A DNA stretch of 39,668 bases from Prevotellaceae bacterium (GTDB taxonomy: Bacteria; Bacteroidota; Bacteroidia; Bacteroidales; UBA932), in the NCBI GenBank assembly GCA_031255195.1, contig JAIRSZ010000182.1:1-39668 (forward strand). Direction: 5' to 3'. This document shows positions 30,301 through 39,317 of this stretch, in pieces; positions within the stretch are counted from its first letter, which is position 1; the number at the start of each line of letters is the position of its first letter. The position numbers were made by a program, and so were the translations under genes. The notes under the pieces were generated by a model. It ran no database searches. It had not been told where the DNA came from and was given only the letters and a program-made list of their open reading frames with translations.

Positions 30301-33000
30301 ATGTCAGCAGATAATACAGATAATATCAACGAACAGGAAGATCAGGAGCAGGAAGAAGAAGCCGTGCAGAGCTCCGACAGCAAAGACCATGAGCGCTTTG
30401 CCAAGCTTACCGGCATAGACGAGAGCAAAAAGTTTCGCCTTACGGGCATGTACAAGGATTGGTTTTTGGACTACGCCTCTTACGTGATTCTGGAGCGTGC
30501 CGTGCCACACCTCAACGACGGTCTAAAACCCGTGCAGCGGCGCATACTGCACGTCATGAAGGAGGTAGACGACGGGCGGTTCAACAAGGTGGCCAACGTC
30601 ATTGGGCTTACCATGCTCTACCACCCCCACGGCGACGCCTCCATTGGCGATGCGCTGGTGCAGCTGGGACAAAAGGACATGCTCGTTGAAACGCAGGGCA
30701 ATTGGGGCAATATCTTCACCGGCGACAGCGCAGCCGCACCGCGTTACATCGAGGCAAGGCTTTCGCGCTTTGCGCTCGACGTTGCTTTCAACGGCAAGAC
30801 AACCAAGTGGATGGCTTCCTACGACGGGCGTAAGCAGGAACCTGTAACGCTGCCCATGAAGTTTCCGCTTCTGCTGGCGCAGGGTGTAGAGGGTATTGCG
30901 GTAGGTTTAGCCTCAAAAATTCTTCCACACAACTTCAACGAGCTGATAGACGCGGCTATTGCCTGCCTCAACGGAAAAAGTTTTGAAATTTTTCCCGACT
31001 TTCCCACGGGGGGTATGGCCGACGTGTCGCGGTACAACGACGGGCTGCGCGGCGGTGCAGTGAAGGTGCGCGCGCGCATCGTCAAGCGTGACAGCAAAAC
31101 GCTTGCCATTGTTGACGTTCCCTTCGGAAAAACGAGCGTCACGCTCATCGAAAGCATCCTCAAGGCTAACGAGCGGGGCAAAATCAAGGTGCGCAAGGTG
31201 GACGACAACACCGCCGCCGAAGTAGAAATTTTGGTGCACCTGCACAACGACGTCTCGGCCGACAAAACCATTGATGCGCTCTACGCCTTTACCGACTGCG
31301 AAGTTTCCATATCGCCCAACGCCTGCGTCATCGTTGATGAAAAACCCGTATTTATTGGCGTAAGCGAAATACTGCGCAACAACGTGGAGCGCACCAAATT
31401 CCTGCTGCAACAGGAGCTGCAAATACGCATGAGCGAGCTGGAGGCGGATTGGCACTACTCGTCGCTCGAAAAAATATTCTTTGAGCAGCGCATCTACAAG
31501 GAGCTGGAAAAGGACAGCGCAACGTGGGAGGCGCAGCTAAAGGCTATTGAGGCGGCGTTGAACAAGTTCCGCAAGCTGCTCAAACGCGACATTTCGCCGG
31601 ACGACGTTATCAGGCTTTGCGAAAAACCGGTGCGCAAAATCTCCAAGTTCGACATCAAAGCTGCCGACGAGCACATCAAGTCGGTGGAGGCGGAAATGGA
31701 GGAGGTGAAAAACCACCTCGCCAACATAGTGAGCTACGCTATTGCCTACTTTAGGCAGATACAGAAGAAGTACGGCAAGGGGCGCACCCGAAAAACGCAG
31801 CTCGGCAGCTTCGAGGTCATAGAAGCCACGCAGGTGGCCGTTGCCAACGCCAAGCTTTACGCCAACAAAAAGGAAGGATTTGTGGGCATGGACTTGAAGC
31901 GCGACGAGCTGGCGGAGTTCGTGGGCGAGTGCTCGGACATCGACGACGTAATTGTTTTCCTCAAGAACGGCAAGTACGTGGTGTCTAAGGTTACCGACAA
32001 ATCCTTCTTCGGCAAGGACATTCTGCACGTGGGCGTTTTCAAGAAAAACGATGTGCGCACCGTATACAACGTGGCCTACCGCGACGGTCGCGCGGGTCCC
32101 ATCATGTATAAACGCTTCTCGGTAACCGGCGTTATTCGCGACAAGGAGTACGACATGACCAAGGGCGAGGAGGGGTCGGAAATCCTCTGGTTTTCGGCCA
32201 ACCGCAACGGCGAAGCCGAAAAGCTGCGCATATACCTCAAGCCGCGTCCCCGCCTGCGCAACCTCATCCTCGACCTCGACTTTAGCCAGATAGACATTAA
32301 GGGGCGGCAGTCGCATGGCAACATTTTCACCCGCTACGCCATCCACAAAATTCAGCTCAAGGAGAAGGGCGTGTCAACGCTAGGCGGGCAAAAAACGTGG
32401 TTTGATCCGGTCAGCAAGCGGCTGAACACGGAGGAGCGCGGCATTTGGCTGGGCGAATTTTTTGAGGGCGACAAGCTCCTCGCCATGACCAAATCGGGGA
32501 CATTCTACACCACCAACTTCGACCTCGTAAACCACTACGACGAGGATTTGGGCTACATCAAAAAGTTCGACCCGCACCAAATCTTTACCGTAGCCTACTT
32601 CGACGCCGACCAGAAGTTGTACTACGTGAAGCGTTTCACGCTGGAAACCTCCATAAATTCGCAGAGCTTTATAGACGAAGATAACAAGGATTCGCACCTG
32701 GTGGCGCTCAGCATCGACGAATTTCCACAGCTGGAGGTCATCTTTGGCGGAAAGCACGCCAAGCGCGAGCCTGAATACATCGACGTGGAGAATTTTATCG
32801 GGGTAAAAAGTTTCCGCGCCAAAGGGAAACGTCTCACCACCTTTGAGGTGAAAAAAATACAGTTCGTAGAGCCGCTCGTAAGGCAGCCGGAAACAGAGCC
32901 GGAGCCGGAGGTTGACGATAGCGACGGCAGCGATTTTGACGAAGATATTTCGGCAGACAGCGCCGACGGTAGCAAGGCCGTGCAGGGCGATTTATTTTAG
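30301..33000 (+). CDS. parC: DNA topoisomerase IV subunit A (GyrA/ParC family)
   Basis: YVILERAVPHLNDGLKPVQRRIL, YHPHGDASIGDALVQLGQ, catalytic Tyr region SAAAPRYIEARLS. Confidence 0.93.
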   Translation: MSADNTDNINEQEDQEQEEEAVQSSDSKDHERFAKLTGIDESKKFRLTGMYKDWFLDYASYVILERAVPHLNDGLKPVQRRILHVMKEVDDGRFNKVANVIGLTMLYHPHGDASIGDALVQLGQKDMLVETQGNWGNIFTGDSAAAPRYIEARLSRFALDVAFNGKTTKWMASYDGRKQEPVTLPMKFPLLLAQGVEGIAVGLASKILPHNFNELIDAAIACLNGKSFEIFPDFPTGGMADVSRYNDGLRGGAVKVRARIVKRDSKTLAIVDVPFGKTSVTLIESILKANERGKIKVRKVDDNTAAEVEILVHLHNDVSADKTIDALYAFTDCEVSISPNACVIVDEKPVFIGVSEILRNNVERTKFLLQQELQIRMSELEADWHYSSLEKIFFEQRIYKELEKDSATWEAQLKAIEAALNKFRKLLKRDISPDDVIRLCEKPVRKISKFDIKAADEHIKSVEAEMEEVKNHLANIVSYAIAYFRQIQKKYGKGRTRKTQLGSFEVIEATQVAVANAKLYANKKEGFVGMDLKRDELAEFVGECSDIDDVIVFLKNGKYVVSKVTDKSFFGKDILHVGVFKKNDVRTVYNVAYRDGRAGPIMYKRFSVTGVIRDKEYDMTKGEEGSEILWFSANRNGEAEKLRIYLKPRPRLRNLILDLDFSQIDIKGRQSHGNIFTRYAIHKIQLKEKGVSTLGGQKTWFDPVSKRLNTEERGIWLGEFFEGDKLLAMTKSGTFYTTNFDLVNHYDEDLGYIKKFDPHQIFTVAYFDADQKLYYVKRFTLETSINSQSFIDEDNKDSHLVALSIDEFPQLEVIFGGKHAKREPEYIDVENFIGVKSFRAKGKRLTTFEVKKIQFVEPLVRQPETEPEPEVDDSDGSDFDEDISADSADGSKAVQGDLF

Positions 33001-33012
33001 ACCAAAAGCATC

Positions 33013-33729
33013 ATGATACTCATCACATCCGACATCAAGCTTGCCGATGCAATCCACAGCAACTACCTGCTCATACCGGTGGTTACGCGGTTTGGCATCA
33101 GGCTGGGCTTTGGCGACAAAACGGTAAAGACAGTGTGCGAGGAGCACGGCGTGGACGTGGAGTTTTTCACCACCATCCTCAACGTGTTTAGCCACGAAAG
33201 CTACTTCCCGCAGGAGCGCCTGCTCCGCTTTGACGTAATTCAGCTGGTAGGATACCTCAAAAAAACGCACAGCTACTACCGCGCCGTTCTCATCCCCATG
33301 CTGGACAAGAACATGGAGACATTCGTCCAGAGCGCCTCCAAGTCAAGCGAGTCGGAGGTGCTGCTCATCAAAAACTTTTTTGCGCAGTACAAGGCCGAGC
33401 TGATGGCTCACCTGAAGCGCGAAGAAACCATCACCTTTCCGTACATTGCAGAGCTGGTGAAAAAGGGAAACACAAGGCAGCTCCACGAAAAATACTCTAT
33501 GAAGGTATTTGAATCGGAGCACGACAACGTGGACGAAAAGCTCTACGACCTGAAAAATATTTTGATAAAATACTTGCAGGGCGACTACAACGAAGGAGCA
33601 CGCAACACGCTAATATTTAACATATTCAGGCTCGAAAAAGATTTGAAGGATCACACCCGCATAGAGGATAAAATCTTGACGCCTATGGTAAAACAAATGG
33701 AGCAAGCGCTCTTTGAAAGCAATGCTTAG
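33013..33729 (+). CDS. Hemerythrin-domain protein (DUF542/ScdA-Ric-like N-terminus)
   Basis: Spaced His/Glu residues KKTHSYYRAVLIPML, MAHLKREETITFPYI, ESEHDNVDEKLYDL, DLKDHTRIEDKILTPM. Confidence 0.82.
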   Translation: MILITSDIKLADAIHSNYLLIPVVTRFGIRLGFGDKTVKTVCEEHGVDVEFFTTILNVFSHESYFPQERLLRFDVIQLVGYLKKTHSYYRAVLIPMLDKNMETFVQSASKSSESEVLLIKNFFAQYKAELMAHLKREETITFPYIAELVKKGNTRQLHEKYSMKVFESEHDNVDEKLYDLKNILIKYLQGDYNEGARNTLIFNIFRLEKDLKDHTRIEDKILTPMVKQMEQALFESNA

Positions 33730-34297
33730 CAAGCAGAACATAGCCATCATTTCGGGCGACTTTCTATCGGGATACGGGTTGAAGTCGCTGCTCTGCGAGT
33801 ACTTTAACCCGGCGGAGGTCAGCGTATTTGCCACCTTTAGCGAGTACCACGCCCGCCGGAGCGTCTACCAGCTGTTAGCGCTTTCGGCCGTCGACTACCT
33901 GGCGCACGCCGACCACCTCTCGGACAAGAGCACGATAGTAATCGTAGCCGCCGCACCACAGCCAGCCCCGCAAGGGCTGGTGTCACGACTCTACACGCTT
34001 TGCAGCGAGCAGAAGACAGTAGAGCAGCTGCAAAGCATCCTAACGAACTTTGCCACACCGCAGTCCGCCGAGGTTGCCAGGAACGAGCTGAGCGAGCGCG
34101 AGCGCGAGGTGCTGACCAAAGTTGCGCTGGGCGCCATCAACAAAGAAATTGCCGACAGCCTCAACATTAGCCTCAACACAGTCATCACTCATCGTAAAAA
34201 CATTACGGCTAAACTTGGCATCAAAACTATCTCTGGACTAACTGTTTACGCAATTATTAACGGTATTATCTCCAGCAAAGACCTCCCCACGCAGTAG
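33722..34297 (+). CDS. LuxR/NarL-type HTH transcriptional regulator
   Basis: LSEREREVLTKVALGAINKEIADSLNISLNTVITHRKNITAKLGIKTISGLTVYAI; start overlaps the hemerythrin gene by 8 nt. Confidence 0.9.
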   Translation: MLSKQNIAIISGDFLSGYGLKSLLCEYFNPAEVSVFATFSEYHARRSVYQLLALSAVDYLAHADHLSDKSTIVIVAAAPQPAPQGLVSRLYTLCSEQKTVEQLQSILTNFATPQSAEVARNELSEREREVLTKVALGAINKEIADSLNISLNTVITHRKNITAKLGIKTISGLTVYAIINGIISSKDLPTQ

Positions 34298-34320
34298 CGA
34301 AAAATACCAACAAATGGGGA

Positions 34321-34351
34321 TTGCGCAGCGCTTTTATTCGATGTATCTTTG
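34321..34351 (+). promoter_or_regulatory. Bacteroidetes-type promoter with no downstream ORF (sRNA promoter candidate)
   Basis: TTG (34321-34323)-N20-TATCTTTG (34344-34351). Confidence 0.65.
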
Positions 34352-34355
34352 CACC

Positions 34356-34440
34356 GTAACAAAAGTTGGTTTTTCGCCATTCCGACGGTTTGGTTACTCC
34401 AAAAAAATCTCCGTAATCATAGCGACGGGGATTTTTTTGT
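34356..34440 (+). ncRNA. Candidate small RNA (~85 nt)
   Basis: Starts just after the TTG-N20-TATCTTTG promoter; GTAAC (34356-34360)/GTTAC (34393-34397) stem; ends in a terminator hairpin; no credible ORF. Confidence 0.5.
34401..34438 (+). terminator. Rho-independent terminator
   Basis: AAAAAAATCTCCGT (34401-34414) / ACGGGGATTTTTTT (34425-34438), 14 pairs, 10-nt loop, T7 end. Confidence 0.8.
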
Positions 34441-34488
34441 TGCATATACAACGCAAGCCTAAAGTTACGGTACTTGAGAGGTGTTATT

Positions 34489-34662
34489 GGGCTACCATAC
34501 GTTTTCCTGACTTTGATACTTGGGTGTCGCAAGGCGTTTTTTAACGTTGAGAATCGCCCATTCGCCATATTTTTTTATCTTGATTTCCAAATACTCAATT
34601 CTAATGAGGTTAAATTCATTTTGGGTGTCGCATTGTCAAAGTCAGGGGCTACCATACGTTTT
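34489..34662. repeat. Shuffled repeat modules A-B'-C ... C-B-A
   Basis: A = GGGCTACCATACGTTTT at 34489-34505 and 34646-34662; B' = CTGACTTTGA at 34507-34516 and its inverse TCAAAGTCAG at 34636-34645; C = TTGGGTGTCGCA at 34520-34531 and 34621-34632. Confidence 0.85.
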
Positions 34663-34763
34663 TTCTGTGGAATACTGCACGGCAAAAATATGGGTTGAGA
34701 TTCCTCGCGGAAACCACCTCTGAGTTTTAATGGAGAAAACTTTGGAAAAAGCGCACGAGGTTT

Positions 34764-35363
34764 TCAATATCTTTTTTCTCTACTCTCAAACAGCTTAACT
34801 CCTGTGGCTTCCAGAAAACTCACGCTTAAAGATTGAAAAGCAGTATCTCTTTGCGGGTATGTATCGGGAGTTGCAACAAATGCCTCCAACTCCAATCCTG
34901 AGTAGTCTTTACTCAATATCTTGTCAAAATAGCGCAGCGTGCTTTTCAGCTGCTCAATGGCTTTTACTCTATTGTTTCTGATAGTTAAATCGTTAGTTGA
35001 AGTTGCGTTTAGCTTCAACTCAACCAAGCAGAAATTAGTATCATTGAAAAAAACAAAGTCACAGCAACGGCTTTTGAGCAAACCTCTGCCGTCTGTCGGG
35101 ATAAAACCGATTTCGCTCGAATTGTAGATTGTAAAAATTTTGTCCTTGCTAAATGTGACAAGTTCAGGTGTTTTTCCCCGACCTCTCCGAACTTCGATAG
35201 CGCCGGTTTTAGTGTTCCAATCAGCGTTTTTGAGTATGTAAGAAGTGCCGTTTGCACTGTATTCTGCAATGTAAATTTCGCTTGAGGAAAATTTTTCAAG
35301 AAAATCGGAGAGGTTATCTATTTTTGAATGAAGTACCTTTGTCAAAACATCGCTTTTTGTCAT
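34764..35363 (-). CDS. Small protein with PD-(D/E)XK nuclease-like core, partner of the upstream ATPase
   Basis: D102-x12-E115-x-K117 in SRCCDFVFFNDTNFCLVELKLNA, then helix with Q138 (KAIEQLKSTLRYF); ATGA overlap with the ATPase gene. Confidence 0.6.
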   Translation of the reverse strand: MTKSDVLTKVLHSKIDNLSDFLEKFSSSEIYIAEYSANGTSYILKNADWNTKTGAIEVRRGRGKTPELVTFSKDKIFTIYNSSEIGFIPTDGRGLLKSRCCDFVFFNDTNFCLVELKLNATSTNDLTIRNNRVKAIEQLKSTLRYFDKILSKDYSGLELEAFVATPDTYPQRDTAFQSLSVSFLEATGVKLFESREKRY

Positions 35364-36565
35364 CTTCTAAAACTTTTGGCGTGAAGATTATACAATGCAT
35401 TAAACTCATTACCCAGAATTTCAGAAGCCGTATCCAGATAATTTTGCGCTATCATTCCTGTTGTTTCATCAACTATTGATTTGACAATGTGTCCATTGCT
35501 ACCATCTTTTGTTACAGCGTAAGCCGAAAAGTCATCGGATTTCAGGCGTATTTCTTTCCCTGCTATTTGGGAGGCTTCTGCTTCTATTTCACCGTTCTTT
35601 TCTACCGCTCTCTGTGCAAAGAGCAGGTTGTTAAAAATGGTCAGCACGTAAGGGCTGTGCGTGGAAATTACCAGCTTGTTGTGATCGTTACTGTTGCAAA
35701 TTTGAATCAAACTTTTTACCACTTGTACCTGCGATACAGGGAACAGATTCTGCTCCGGCTCTTCAACAATATTGATAAATGCTTTTTTGTTGAATTTACC
35801 CGAAAGCGCAGAAATTGCTATTTGCTTTTGTTTCTCCGACAGGTTTTCGTTGTTTAATATCTCATTTATCTCTTTCTGAAATTTCCTGATGCTGCCGCTT
35901 GTCATTGCTTCGCTGTGGCCGTTGTTTTGCACTATTTTTGACAAATAGTCCGACACTATGTATAATGGCGCAGACGATTGCAACCCGCTCGCAGCTTCCG
36001 TGATTTTAATCTTATGGTCTTTATCTCTTACGTATAGCATCTCGTGCCTTTTGCTATACTCTATTTCAAACCCTCCTATTGGCAAAGTTAACGCTCCATT
36101 TAAGCTACTTGATGCATTAAAAAGTTCTCTTTCAAAATCTTGCAACGCTCCTTCTGATTTTAGATCATTGGTACTTCTCAAGTATGTGAGAAAGTTTCTT
36201 TCGGCAGGAACATACATTATTTGCGGTAGCTGGTAGGTGTGTTTTTTCTTTGGCTCAATGGAGATTTTCTCGTTGTTGTACCTGATGTTGTATGCAACGC
36301 CATAGTACTCTATGTCAGATGTGGAATTAAGATAATTTTCTATCCTGTGGTACGGCAGGAAAAATGTTTTTAACCGGTTCTGCTTCTCGAACCATTTTTC
36401 TTCGGAGCCGCGAAACAACGCTTTTTCAATCCATAGAAATGTGGAAATCAACTTTATAATTGTACTTTTTCCGGTAGCATTATCGCCAATTAAGGCAACA
36501 ACTTTTTTTATTTCTATTTCGGCGTTTGAGATGGGGCCAAAATTTTTAATCGCTATTTTCTGCAT
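35360..36565 (-). CDS. AAA15/OLD-like (ABC-type) ATPase
   Basis: Start MQKIAIKNFGPIS; Walker A GDNATGKST; SGLQS signature-like; Walker B FINIVEEPEQNLFP; ISTHSPYVL switch His. Confidence 0.85.
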   Translation of the reverse strand: MQKIAIKNFGPISNAEIEIKKVVALIGDNATGKSTIIKLISTFLWIEKALFRGSEEKWFEKQNRLKTFFLPYHRIENYLNSTSDIEYYGVAYNIRYNNEKISIEPKKKHTYQLPQIMYVPAERNFLTYLRSTNDLKSEGALQDFERELFNASSSLNGALTLPIGGFEIEYSKRHEMLYVRDKDHKIKITEAASGLQSSAPLYIVSDYLSKIVQNNGHSEAMTSGSIRKFQKEINEILNNENLSEKQKQIAISALSGKFNKKAFINIVEEPEQNLFPVSQVQVVKSLIQICNSNDHNKLVISTHSPYVLTIFNNLLFAQRAVEKNGEIEAEASQIAGKEIRLKSDDFSAYAVTKDGSNGHIVKSIVDETTGMIAQNYLDTASEILGNEFNALYNLHAKSFRR

Positions 36566-36585
36566 AATTAGCCGCATTATTTTTG

Positions 36586-36593
36586 CAAAGTTA
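36586..36593 (-). promoter_or_regulatory. -7 element for the ATPase/nuclease-like operon
   Basis: Minus strand TAACTTTG about 20 nt upstream of MQKIAIKNFG; upstream -33 element weak. Confidence 0.45.
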
Positions 36594-36745
36594 CAGCTTT
36601 TTTTTCTTCTAAAAAAGTAAATCCTGTCCAATGTCGAAATTTGCTCTGCCTGCACTTTTGCGCAATGTATTAACTATGTATAGCTGCAACTGTTTGTGCT
36701 GCCAAAGTTGGCTTTCCGGTAGCGCAAAAAAACTTCTCATGACTG

Positions 36746-36776
36746 TTTGCGCGTTCAGGAATTCTCCGTATTTTTG
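36746..36776 (+). promoter_or_regulatory. Bacteroidetes-type promoter for pdxST
   Basis: TTTG (36746-36749)-N19-TATTTTTG (36769-36776). Confidence 0.6.
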
Positions 36777-36860
36777 CCCTCCAAAAATATGCGCCTCCGG
36801 TGCGGGAGCGTCGGAAGGTAGCAATAAGCTATGTTTAATCCTACTTATAGTAAAAAAATT

Positions 36861-37757
36861 ATGCCGGAAGTAAAAAAGGAAACGGGAACATTTGCCGTTA
36901 AGAAAGGCCTCGCAGAGATGCTCAAGGGCGGGGTAATTATGGACGTTGTCAACCCGGAGCAGGCAAAAATTGCGGAGGAGGCGGGCGCGGTTGCCGTAAT
37001 GGCGCTGGAACGCGTACCCTCGGATATTCGGGCGCAGGGCGGCGTGGCGCGCATGTCCGACCCGGAGATGATTGGCGGTATTCAGCAGGCCGTTTCTATT
37101 CCCGTGATGGCAAAGGCGCGCATTGGCCACATCGTGGAGGCGCGCGTGCTGGAGGCGCTGGATATTGACTTCATCGACGAAAGCGAGGTGCTAACGCCTG
37201 CCGACGATGTGTACCACATCCTGAAGTCGGAGTTTAAAGCGCCGTTTGTTTGCGGCGCCCGCAACCTCGGCGAGGCGCTCCGTCGCGTGGGCGAGGGGGC
37301 GGCGATGATACGCACCAAGGGCGAAGCCGGTACGGGCGACGTGGTAGAGGCCGTGCGGCACATTCGCCAGGTGAACAGCGACATACAGCGCGTTGTGAGC
37401 GCATCGCCCATGGAGCTGATGACCATTGCCAAGGAAATGGGCGCTCCCTACGAGCTGGTGCTACAGGTCAAGGAGTTGGGGCGGCTGCCGGTGGTGAACT
37501 TCGCCGCCGGTGGAATAGCAACGCCCGCCGACGCCGCCCTGATGATGGTGTTGGGGTGCGACGGCGTATTCGTGGGGTCGGGCATCTTCAAGTCGGACAA
37601 TCCGGCCAAGCGCGCCAAGGCCATTGTGGAGGCGGTGGCTCACTACCAGGACGCCAAGCTGGTGGCCGAAGTATCCAAAGGGTTGGGCGAGGCCATGCGA
37701 GGTCAAAGCGTAGCCCAAATGGAGGATAAGGAAAAAATTGCAGGACGCGGCTGGTAG
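36861..37757 (+). CDS. pdxS: Pyridoxal 5'-phosphate synthase lyase subunit PdxS
   Basis: [55 protein letters not shown]; start may be 36831 or 36861. Confidence 0.97.
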   Translation: MPEVKKETGTFAVKKGLAEMLKGGVIMDVVNPEQAKIAEEAGAVAVMALERVPSDIRAQGGVARMSDPEMIGGIQQAVSIPVMAKARIGHIVEARVLEALDIDFIDESEVLTPADDVYHILKSEFKAPFVCGARNLGEALRRVGEGAAMIRTKGEAGTGDVVEAVRHIRQVNSDIQRVVSASPMELMTIAKEMGAPYELVLQVKELGRLPVVNFAAGGIATPADAALMMVLGCDGVFVGSGIFKSDNPAKRAKAIVEAVAHYQDAKLVAEVSKGLGEAMRGQSVAQMEDKEKIAGRGW

Positions 37758-37764
37758 GTAGCGT

Positions 37765-38346
37765 ATGAGAATTGGTATTTTAGCCTTGCAGGGAGCGGTC
37801 AGGGAGCACCGCGATATGCTGCGCTGCTTAGGGGTTGAAACAGCCGATGTTCTGACTTCGGAGGATTTGCGCGGGATAAGCGGCCTCGTGCTGCCTGGGG
37901 GCGAAAGCACCACCGTGGGCAAGCTCATGGCGCGCTACGGGCTGCTGGAGCCTGTAGCTGAGGTCGGACGTGCGGGGCTGCCGATTTTTGGGACATGCAC
38001 GGGGCTGATACTCCTGTCCAAGCACATCAACAACAGCAGCCAGCGCCGTCTGGGTTTAATGGATACCTGCGTAGAGCGAAACGCCTTTGGCCGTCAGCTG
38101 GCCAGCTTTGAGGCGGACATGCCCATCCCCGCGCTGGGGAGCAAGCCTTTCCACACCGTTTTTATCCGCGCTCCCTACATCGAAAAGGCTGGCAGTGGCG
38201 TTACGACGCTGCTCTGCCACGAGGGTAAGACGCTCTTTGCGCAGCAGGGCAACCTTCTTGCCGCTGCTTTCCACCCCGAGCTCACGGACGATACCCGCGT
38301 TCACGAATACTTTTTGCGCATTGTGGCCGCATCGCGCCAAGCGTAA
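37765..38346 (+). CDS. pdxT: Pyridoxal 5'-phosphate synthase glutaminase subunit PdxT
   Basis: [39 protein letters not shown]. Confidence 0.96.
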   Translation: MRIGILALQGAVREHRDMLRCLGVETADVLTSEDLRGISGLVLPGGESTTVGKLMARYGLLEPVAEVGRAGLPIFGTCTGLILLSKHINNSSQRRLGLMDTCVERNAFGRQLASFEADMPIPALGSKPFHTVFIRAPYIEKAGSGVTTLLCHEGKTLFAQQGNLLAAAFHPELTDDTRVHEYFLRIVAASRQA

Positions 38347-38418
38347 TTGCTTCACCTTGTGGCCGTCCTCCTGCCAGACGGTGAGGATTTCGGCCGCAGC
38401 TTTCCATCACCACTCCCT

Positions 38419-38442
38419 CCCAGCCGGAAAATTCCGGCTGGG
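38419..38442. terminator. Bidirectional terminator between pdxT and fabI
   Basis: CCCAGCCGGAAAATTCCGGCTGGG between convergent genes. Confidence 0.7.
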
Positions 38443-38459
38443 TAAAATACCGGAGTAGC

Positions 38460-39317
38460 TCATCGCCGCCTTGTTTTATCATCCTTTACGTCTCTGTACT
38501 CCAGCCCCTCGTTGTACACCTTCATGGCGCGGAAGCTCATGCCCATGCTCGCGTAGCCGCCGTCGTGGAAGAGGTTTTGCATGGTAACCTTGCGGGTGAG
38601 GTCGGAGAATAGCGTAATAACGTAGTCGGCGCAGTCGGAGCTGTCGGCGTTGCCGAGCGGCGACATGCGGTCGGCAAAGTCCACGAGGTTGTCAAAGCCC
38701 ATGATGCCGCTGCCGGCGGTGGTCAGCGTGGGCGACTGCGAAACAGTGTTGATGCGGATTTTCTTTTCGCGCCCGTAGATGTACCCAAAGCTGCGGGCTA
38801 TGGATTCGAGCATGGCCTTGGCGTCGGCCATATCGTTGTAGCCGTACAGCGTGCGCTGCGCCGCAATGTACGACAGCGCCACCACCGACCCCCACTCGCT
38901 GATGGCGTCGGCCTTGCGGCACACCTGTAGCACCTTGTGGAACGAGATGGCCGAAATGTCCAGCGTTTGCTGGAGGTAGGCGTAGTCGAGGTCGTCGTAG
39001 GTTCTTCCCTTGCGCACGTTGGGCGACATGCCGATGGAGTGCAGCACAAAGTCAAATTGCCCCCCGATGTGCTCCATACCCTTTTGCACCAGCTGCTCCA
39101 AATCCTCCACCTTGGTGGCGTCGGCAGGAATAACGATTGTGTTGAGCCGATTTGCCAGCTCGTTGATGCTGCCAAATCGCATGGAAACCGGCGTGTTGGT
39201 GAGCACAATCTGCGCCCCCTCTTCACATGCGCGCTCAGCCACCTTCCATGCAATAGATTTTTCGTTGAGCGCTCCAAATATAAGGCCTTTCTTGCCTTTT
39301 AGTAAACCGTATGTCAT
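38460..39317 (-). CDS. fabI: Enoyl-[acyl-carrier-protein] reductase (NADH) FabI
   Basis: GLIFGALNEKSIAWKVAERACEEGA, HSIGMSPN, GYNDMADAKAMLESIARSF. Confidence 0.95.
   Translation of the reverse strand: MTYGLLKGKKGLIFGALNEKSIAWKVAERACEEGAQIVLTNTPVSMRFGSINELANRLNTIVIPADATKVEDLEQLVQKGMEHIGGQFDFVLHSIGMSPNVRKGRTYDDLDYAYLQQTLDISAISFHKVLQVCRKADAISEWGSVVALSYIAAQRTLYGYNDMADAKAMLESIARSFGYIYGREKKIRINTVSQSPTLTTAGSGIMGFDNLVDFADRMSPLGNADSSDCADYVITLFSDLTRKVTMQNLFHDGGYASMGMSFRAMKVYNEGLEYRDVKDDKTRRR

Noticed and set aside
31537-32346. 269-aa minus-strand ORF
   Set aside because: Antisense shadow of parC; no family signature
34266-34568. 100-aa minus-strand ORF
   Set aside because: Runs through the sRNA promoter/terminator and repeat modules; no domain features
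34489-34662. Considered as a transposon with terminal inverted repeats
   Set aside because: The longest modules (A and C) are direct, not inverted, only B is inverted, and no transposase lies between them
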